A stretch of DNA of 64,000 nt from CAMAXB01 sp964476565 (GTDB lineage Bacteria > Verrucomicrobiota > Verrucomicrobiia > Opitutales > Opitutaceae), in the NCBI GenBank assembly GCA_964476565.1, contig CAYZBG010000004.1, positions 42,734 through 106,733 on the forward strand, given 5' to 3'. The position numbers and the translations under genes are program-made. A model generated the notes under the pieces. That model saw nothing but the letters and a program-made list of their open reading frames with translations, made no database searches and was not told where the DNA came from. Below are positions 59,027 through 64,000 of this stretch, in pieces; position 1 is the stretch's first letter, and each line of letters starts with the position of its first letter.

Positions 59027-61387
59027 TTACGTCACGCGGGACCACGTCCCCTTCCGGTAGCGGACGCAGACGTTGCCCTGCAGCGAGAACAGATGCAGCC
59101 ACTCGTGGTCGAACAGGTGACGGACGGCCGGGTGCTGATTGAGCACGGCGTTGATCCGGTCCGGGGCCGCCTCGATGTAGACGGCGAGGCGACGCGGTTC
59201 GTGGACGAAATCCTTGCCATTGTGGATGGACTGCAGTGGCAGTCCGACCTTGAGGTCGCCGCCGTTGCCCTCGAGCACGCCGAGGCCGCCGACCACGTTG
59301 TGCAGGACCTTGTTGCCCGATCCATAGCGTTCAGGGTCCACCCGGGAGGCGTAGTACTGCAGGTTGATCCAACTAGCGACCACGACGGGGGCGCAGAGGA
59401 TGAGCGTGAGCACCTTGTCTTCGGGATCGGCCGACGCGTCGTAGTCGTGTAGGAAGACCCGTCCGTCGAGCTTGAGTCCCGCCGTGCGGCTGCGCGGAGC
59501 GGCGATGAGGGCGGCATTGTTGGTGAGGCCCCATTCGGGCCTGACCTGGGCGATGTCGACGGCGCGCGCACGCACGGTTGCGTCGATCTGGTCGTCCGGC
59601 AGGTTCGCCAGACCCAGGGAGGGCGCCCGTTCGCGCCGCGCTGCGGAGCCGGCCCGGCCCAGCGCCTCCCGCAGGTGCGCGAGATCCTCGCGATGGCTGT
59701 CCGGCACCTGGTCGAGGTCGAAGAGCACCACGTCGTCGGTCGTGGTGTTGTGCAGGCCGGCAACGAACACCGTGTCCACCGGCAGCGCGAGGCCCTGTCC
59801 GGCGAGCCGCGAGCGCACCTCGGGATCGTTGAGGGTGGCAGCAGCGATGCGTGCATTCACATCGCCGGCGTGGCCGCCGCAGGCGCCGCAGTCGAGGCCG
59901 GACGCGTAGGGATTGTTGGCGCTTTCGCTGCCGTGTCCGCAGATGAGCACCAGCCGCGCAAAGTTCTTCACGAGGCTCATGTTCTTGAGCGCTCCAGCCG
60001 CCAGGGCTGCGCGGGTCTCGGGGGGAACCGACTTGAACTCCGGCGTGACCCGCGAGCAGGAAAGCCGTTGGGGTTTCGGGGCGCGGCCAAGCGCGAGGCC
60101 GAAGCCGAGGCCGACCGACTCCACGAACGAGAAGCACGACGCGGCTGAGTTCTGAAAGGCCTTCCACGCTCCGGCTGCAGCCCGTTGTGCGCGGACTTCA
60201 CCCACGGCCTCGCTCGAGAGCGGCTCGCAGGTTTCGACCGGAGGCACGAGCAGGACCGGACAACGCGGGGCCGTTGCACCGTCGGTGCTCGGCTGGTGGG
60301 CGACCGGGAAACCGAAGAAGCCGGCGAACCCGAGAGTCTGGGCGGTCGGCATCGCCGTTTCCAGATGCCGGCGAAACACCTCCGACCGGACATCGATGCA
60401 GAAGACCGCCTGAACGTCCGGCCGTCTTTCCCGGCCCGCCGAAGGCTGGCTGGCGAGGGCCCGCGCGAGACGGTTTTGATAGCCAGCTTCGTAAGCGAAC
60501 TGCCAGCGGGCGAGTGCGGCCAGGCGCAGTGCGTCGGGCTTCGGGGCCCGGGCCTGCTTCCAGCGCGCGACAAACTCGCGGTCGGATGCGAAGGCCGCAA
60601 ACAACGCGGCGTCGTAGGCGAGCCGAATCGCGAGCAGGTCCTTCAATAGGCCGTTGGCTCGTCCCCGGAGCGCATCCTCCCGCACCCGGTACTGGACGAA
60701 GCCCGCCCAGCCGGCGATGGTGACCAGTTGCCGATGAAAGAAGTCGGTCCGGTCGGAAACGGCCGGATCGAGCAAGGCCTCGCAACGTACGATCGCCTCG
60801 CCTGCGTCGTCCGGCAGGGTCGCGACGAAGCGGCGGAATCCGGTGAGACCGAACGACTCGGGGTTGTGGTCATGCACGGCGGCCGAGCGCCACGCAGCAT
60901 AGAGCCCAGTGGACTTCCACGGCGTGGTCCAGGTGGTCTGGTTCTCGTCGAAGGCGACGGCGCACCACTTGGAGATCTCGTCGACGACGAAACTGCTCCA
61001 GTGCGCGCGTGGCCGGGCGCGGTCGAGCAGGTCCGCCACGGTGGCAACGGGCAGCAGGGTTCCGCCATCGGTCGCCTTTTCCAGCGCAACCACGAGCGCA
61101 TCCGGCGTCCAGTCCTCATCGGCTGCGGCCTGAAGGTCGGCGGGCGTGATGGTGCCCTTACGCCATGCCTCCCGATACGCCTCGGCGCTCTGCAGCGGTG
61201 CCGCTCCGGTGATGCTCTGCAGCAACCCCGCCGCGTCGGCGAAGGGACGATCCACCAGGCCAACGAACGGATTAACGGCTACGAAATGCCGCAGGGGCCA
61301 GAGCGGCGGAATCCGCGTGAGAGCGGCATCGATGGCCGCGCTCAAACCGACCGGTGCGGTGCTGGCTGAAGGGAGGGAATGGGACAT
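59027..61387 (-). CDS. dabA: Inorganic carbon transporter subunit DabA (DUF2309/UPF0753)
   Basis: A 786-residue peripheral membrane protein related to beta-carbonic anhydrases. With DabB it forms an energy-coupled CO2-hydrating and bicarbonate-accumulating pump. Zinc and catalytic residues are visible: C330 and D332 in AVFCIDVRSEVFRRHLE, H485 in LICGHGSESANNPYASG and C500 in LDCGACGGHAGDVNARIA; the spacings C-x-D and H-x14-C match known DabA. The start MSHSLPSASTAPVGLSAAID is followed by the conserved 'PPLWPLRHFVAVNPFVGL'. It overlaps the end of dabB by 46 bases and is the second gene of the operon. Confidence 0.93.
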   Translation of the reverse strand: MSHSLPSASTAPVGLSAAIDAALTRIPPLWPLRHFVAVNPFVGLVDRPFADAAGLLQSITGAAPLQSAEAYREAWRKGTITPADLQAAADEDWTPDALVVALEKATDGGTLLPVATVADLLDRARPRAHWSSFVVDEISKWCAVAFDENQTTWTTPWKSTGLYAAWRSAAVHDHNPESFGLTGFRRFVATLPDDAGEAIVRCEALLDPAVSDRTDFFHRQLVTIAGWAGFVQYRVREDALRGRANGLLKDLLAIRLAYDAALFAAFASDREFVARWKQARAPKPDALRLAALARWQFAYEAGYQNRLARALASQPSAGRERRPDVQAVFCIDVRSEVFRRHLETAMPTAQTLGFAGFFGFPVAHQPSTDGATAPRCPVLLVPPVETCEPLSSEAVGEVRAQRAAAGAWKAFQNSAASCFSFVESVGLGFGLALGRAPKPQRLSCSRVTPEFKSVPPETRAALAAGALKNMSLVKNFARLVLICGHGSESANNPYASGLDCGACGGHAGDVNARIAAATLNDPEVRSRLAGQGLALPVDTVFVAGLHNTTTDDVVLFDLDQVPDSHREDLAHLREALGRAGSAARRERAPSLGLANLPDDQIDATVRARAVDIAQVRPEWGLTNNAALIAAPRSRTAGLKLDGRVFLHDYDASADPEDKVLTLILCAPVVVASWINLQYYASRVDPERYGSGNKVLHNVVGGLGVLEGNGGDLKVGLPLQSIHNGKDFVHEPRRLAVYIEAAPDRINAVLNQHPAVRHLFDHEWLHLFSLQGNVCVRYRKGTWSRVT

Positions 61388-62937
61388 GATGAAATGTGGG
61401 TGGAGGGTTCGGCGGGCCAGAGCCGGCCGAGCATCCGGTTAAGAACGGTGCCGAGGTAAAACCCATTCAGGGCGTGCACGTACAGCAGCCGACCAATGGG
61501 ATGACGACCGGTCCGCCAGAGCAGCGATTGGAACAGGAACAGAAGGGCGAACACCGCGCCGACGGCGTACACCACGCCGTTGGACGGCGTCGGGGCGGGG
61601 AGGTCGCGCAGGATCAGGGTTGCAGCTGCATGCAGACCGAAGCTCAGCCCGGTCACGGTCAGCGCCACGCCGACGCCCCGGGCAAAGACGTACGCGCCGC
61701 CTCCGGCCGACCACGCCCGCGCGATCACGTACGCGGTGGCGAACACCAGGATGACGCTGAAGACGCCCGGGTAGGCCAGCTTTCCGGCGGCCAGGGTGTG
61801 CACGGCGGTGGTTCCCAGGGCCACGAGCAACCCGCCCGCCAGCAGGCCGACGGTGAGCGCCGAGGTCCGCAGGGGCAGCGCGGCGCGGGGCACGGCGCCG
61901 ATGGTCGATCCAGCGGTGAGAAACGCGTGCGCCTTGTAGAGCGAGTGGGCGCAGATGTGCAGCAAGGCGAGCCCGTAGGCGCCGAGGCCGCATTGCAGGA
62001 TCATGAAACCCATTTGGGCGATCGTGGAGTAGGCGAGCGCCCGCTTCACGCTTGGCTGGGCCAGCATCACGATCGCGCCAAACGCGGCGGTGATCGCTCC
62101 CACCACGGCAAGGATCTGCGAGGCGGTCGGCGCGGCGGCGAAAAGCGGCGAGAATCGCACGACGAGGAATCCGCCGGCGTTGATGATGCCGGCGTGCATG
62201 AAGGCCGAAACCGGCGTGGGCGTTTCCATCGTATCGGGCAGCCAGCTGTGAAACGGAAACTGCGCGGACTTGAGCATGGCGCAGGCCGCGAGCAGCAGGC
62301 TGGCCGTCCCGAGCCCGGCGGTGTTGCCGGCGGCGATGGACGCGAAGAGGGACTCCAGATCGAAGGTGTGATGGTGGGTGTACAGCACCAGGGCCGCGGC
62401 GAGCAGGCAGGCATCGCCCAGCCGGCTGATCACGAATTTCTTGCGGGCCGAGAACACGGCTCCCGGGCGGCCGGGGTAGTGCAGCAGCAACCGGTGCAGG
62501 CAGAGGCTCGTGGCCACCCACGCGAGCAACAGCAGCAGGAGGTGACCGGAAAGCACGAGCGTGAGCACGGCACCCAGCGTCAGGCTCATCCAGGAGAAGA
62601 ACCGGGCCTGGGCCGGATCACCGGCGAGGTAGTGCCGGGAGAAACGCAACACGGTGGCGCCGAGGAAGGTGATGAGCACGATCATGATCGCCGAGACCGC
62701 GTCGAGGCGCAGGGCCAGGGCGAACGCCGCGTCGGGCCCCAGCGGGGACCAGCGGACCGTGTGGGAGCCGAGCAGGGCCGCGTAGGCCGCGGCAACGAGG
62801 GCCAAGCCGGCGGCCAGGAGCGCAGCCCGGACGGTGAGGCGCCCGGCTGCTCCGGCGTCGCGCGTCCGGGCCATCAGGCCGGCGGCAAGCGGAAGGCCGG
62901 GAATGGCGGCTACGAGGAAGGCGAAAAACAAGCTCAT
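61342..62937 (-). CDS. dabB: DabB, NuoL/MrpA-like proton-conducting subunit of the DAB carbon pump
   Basis: A 531-residue membrane protein with about 14 helices, of the complex I NuoL/antiporter family. Conserved segments include FVISRLGDACLLAAALVLYT, LLLAACAMLKSAQFPFHSWL, PDTMETPTPVSAFMHAGIIN (proton-channel Lys and His region) and RALAYSTIAQMGFMILQCGL. In DAB systems this subunit couples cation or proton flow to DabA. It precedes and overlaps dabA. It starts 81 bases from a divergent LysR-type regulator, with a LysR-type palindrome in the gap. Confidence 0.92.
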   Translation of the reverse strand: MSLFFAFLVAAIPGLPLAAGLMARTRDAGAAGRLTVRAALLAAGLALVAAAYAALLGSHTVRWSPLGPDAAFALALRLDAVSAIMIVLITFLGATVLRFSRHYLAGDPAQARFFSWMSLTLGAVLTLVLSGHLLLLLLAWVATSLCLHRLLLHYPGRPGAVFSARKKFVISRLGDACLLAAALVLYTHHHTFDLESLFASIAAGNTAGLGTASLLLAACAMLKSAQFPFHSWLPDTMETPTPVSAFMHAGIINAGGFLVVRFSPLFAAAPTASQILAVVGAITAAFGAIVMLAQPSVKRALAYSTIAQMGFMILQCGLGAYGLALLHICAHSLYKAHAFLTAGSTIGAVPRAALPLRTSALTVGLLAGGLLVALGTTAVHTLAAGKLAYPGVFSVILVFATAYVIARAWSAGGGAYVFARGVGVALTVTGLSFGLHAAATLILRDLPAPTPSNGVVYAVGAVFALLFLFQSLLWRTGRHPIGRLLYVHALNGFYLGTVLNRMLGRLWPAEPSTHISSCPIPSLQPAPHRSV

Positions 62938-62995
62938 CGGAGCCGAGAATAACGTTCGCTTGTGTTTTAGGCGATGACATCATTTTGAACGACTT

Positions 62996-63012
62996 GTTAA
63001 GTTTAATTTAAC
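62996..63012. promoter_or_regulatory. Candidate LysR box GTTAA-N7-TTAAC
   Basis: A 17-bp AT-rich inverted repeat (GTTAAGTTTAATTTAAC) in the divergent gap between dabB (start 62937) and the LysR gene (start 63019). A dyad beside a LysR gene is the usual binding-site layout; being seven bases before the start it could also repress the regulator. Confidence 0.55.
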
Positions 63013-63018
63013 CACGTC

Positions 63019-63915
63019 ATGCCTGCATTCCTGAACTATCACCACCTGCGGTATTTTCGGATGATCGCCCGCGAGTTGAGCGTCACCCGGGCGGCGGAGC
63101 GGCTCAACCTGTCGGCGCCGGCCCTGAGCATCCAGTTGCGTCAGCTCGAGGAAAGCCTAGGCCAGAAGCTCTTCGAGCGTGAGCGCGGCGGTCTGCGTCT
63201 CACGGAAGCGGGACGCCTGGCGCTTGACTACGCAGACACGATCGGCCGGGCCGGCGACGAGCTGGTCGACGTGATGCGCAATCGCGCGCCTGGGGCGACC
63301 CGCCATGTGCTGCGCGTCGGAGCGGTGGCGACCCTTTCGCGAAACTTTCAGGTCGATTTCCTCAAGCCGGCGCTGCACCGGCCGGGGGTGGAGGTGGTGA
63401 TCCGCTCCGGGGCCCAGCGCGACCTGCTGGTGGCCTTGCATGCGCACGAGGTCGACGTGGTGTTGTCGAACTCACCGGCCCGTCGCGACACGGAGACGCC
63501 GTGGCACAGCCATCTGTTGGCCGAGCAACCGGTCGCCCTGGTGGGCGTACCGCTTTGGAAGAAGAAGCGGCTGCATTTTCCGCGGGACTTTCGCGACGTG
63601 CCGGTGATCTTGCCCAGCATGGAGAGCAACACGCGCGCGGCCTTCGACCGGCTGACCTCCGCGGCGGGCGTCCGGCCGCGCGTGATGGCCGAGGTGGACG
63701 ACATGGCTATGTTGCGTCTGCTCGCCCGTGAGGGTGAAGGCCTGGCCTTGGTCCCGCCCGTCGTGGTGCGCGACGAGATCGAAGACGGGGTGCTGATGGA
63801 GACCCACCGCATCCCGCAGATCCGCGAGACCTTCTACGCCATCACCCCGAGCCGCCGTTTTCCGAATGCGCTGGTCGGGGAGCTTGTTTCCCGGATGGCG
63901 GGCTCGAAGGCTTAA
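63019..63915 (+). CDS. LysR-family transcriptional regulator divergent from dabBA
   Basis: A 298-residue regulator. The winged helix-turn-helix is NYHHLRYFRMIARELSVTRA, AERLNLSAPALSIQLRQLEE, SLGQKLFERERGGLRLTEAG. The effector domain follows (VLRVGAVATLSRNFQVDFLK...). The 'LNYHHLRYFRMIARE' start resembles the NhaR-like branch rather than CbbR, but only by eye. Position suggests control of dabBA, perhaps in response to CO2/bicarbonate, pH or Na+; the signal is not known. Confidence 0.9.
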   Translation: MPAFLNYHHLRYFRMIARELSVTRAAERLNLSAPALSIQLRQLEESLGQKLFERERGGLRLTEAGRLALDYADTIGRAGDELVDVMRNRAPGATRHVLRVGAVATLSRNFQVDFLKPALHRPGVEVVIRSGAQRDLLVALHAHEVDVVLSNSPARRDTETPWHSHLLAEQPVALVGVPLWKKKRLHFPRDFRDVPVILPSMESNTRAAFDRLTSAAGVRPRVMAEVDDMAMLRLLAREGEGLALVPPVVVRDEIEDGVLMETHRIPQIRETFYAITPSRRFPNALVGELVSRMAGSKA

Positions 63916-63954
63916 CCGTCCGGCGCGACGGTGGCTGGGGAAAACGGATGCCGG

Positions 63955-63975
63955 GGCTGCGGCCAAGCCGCGGCC
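63955..63975. repeat. REP-like hairpin GGCTGCGGC-CAA-GCCGCGGCC
   Basis: A 9-bp stem with one G-T pair and a 3-base loop, 40 bases after the LysR stop. There is no T run. It is similar in core to the hairpin at 58770. Confidence 0.45.
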
Positions 63976-64000
63976 TCACGCCTTCGATCGCGATCGTCCC

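Noticed and set aside
61396..62952. A 518-codon plus-strand frame opposite dabB
   Set aside because: It is hydrophilic Gly/Glu/Arg-rich shadow sequence; dabB on the other strand has clear membrane helices and NuoL motifs.
1..64000. CRISPR arrays, tRNA or rRNA genes, insertion sequences, integrases or prophage genes
   Set aside because: None was seen: no regularly spaced repeats, no cloverleaf or rRNA-like stretch noticed, and no transposase or integrase motif in any convincing frame.

Overview
The window reads as chromosomal DNA of a high-GC, Gram-negative, polysaccharide-degrading bacterium, most likely a verrucomicrobium of the Opitutaceae type. This is inferred from gene content, because no rRNA or tRNA gene is present to confirm it. 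The pointers are four TonB-dependent receptors (TBDTs) of the 'LSPFxV...GYxAxxxxxxTR' style with no SusD partner, four LacI-family regulators with an unusual shared linker, S1 sulfatases, LamG plus beta-helix enzymes, DUF1961 and DUF2264 proteins, an SSS symporter, and weak Shine-Dalgarno sequences with frequent GTGA/ATGA gene overlaps.

Layout. 1-417 is the end of a beta-helix protein. 679-4399 holds a TBDT, a terminator and a GH28-like enzyme, followed by two copies of a ~220-bp structured intergenic repeat (4452-4922). 4951-12385 (minus) holds a giant LamG/beta-helix/Calx-beta enzyme, a LacI regulator and a Tat-exported sulfatase. 12522-16269 (plus) is a coupled TPR / solute-binding protein / leaderless sulfatase operon. 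16270-19555 (minus) holds a NodB deacetylase, a double SGNH esterase and a LacI regulator. Divergent from it, 19675-25103 holds a toroid enzyme with an in-frame TAA, a DUF1961 protein and an SSS symporter. 25141-33614 (minus) is an eight-gene operon: LacI, SDR, KDG kinase, KDPG/KDPGal aldolase, enolase-superfamily dehydratase, DapA-like lyase/aldolase, GH88/105-like hydrolase and GPH transporter. 33820-42603 (plus) holds TBDT, double beta-helix enzyme, TBDT. 42870-45432 (minus) holds an amidohydrolase and a GH30-like enzyme. 45829-48233 (plus) is a second TPR/solute-binding pair. 48648-52184 is a large TBDT. 52292-58704 (minus) holds LacI, DUF2264, a six-hairpin enzyme and a sulfatase. The right end, 59027-63915, is unrelated: dabA-dabB for inorganic carbon uptake with a divergent LysR regulator.

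How it fits together (inference). The accessory part looks like a composite polysaccharide utilisation island for a sulfated and/or acetylated, uronate-containing glycan, plausibly pectin-like. Large exported beta-helix enzymes cut the polymer, TBDTs import oligosaccharides, periplasmic sulfatases and esterases trim decorations, and SSS/GPH transporters carry products inward. Leaderless GH28, GH88/105, GH30-like, DUF2264 and sulfatase enzymes finish the work in the cytoplasm. The uronate or aldonate product then flows through dehydratase, kinase and aldolase to pyruvate and a triose phosphate.

Most notable observations: two dispersed operator families, CTTTA-N3/4-TAAAG at five sites and GTGGAC-NN-GTCCAC at two sites, that link separate transcription units; a twice-occurring TPR plus solute-binding protein couple with no ABC permease; a shared C-terminal module on the two giant enzymes; and a coding frame that continues past an in-frame TAA and ends in an ATGA overlap with the next gene.
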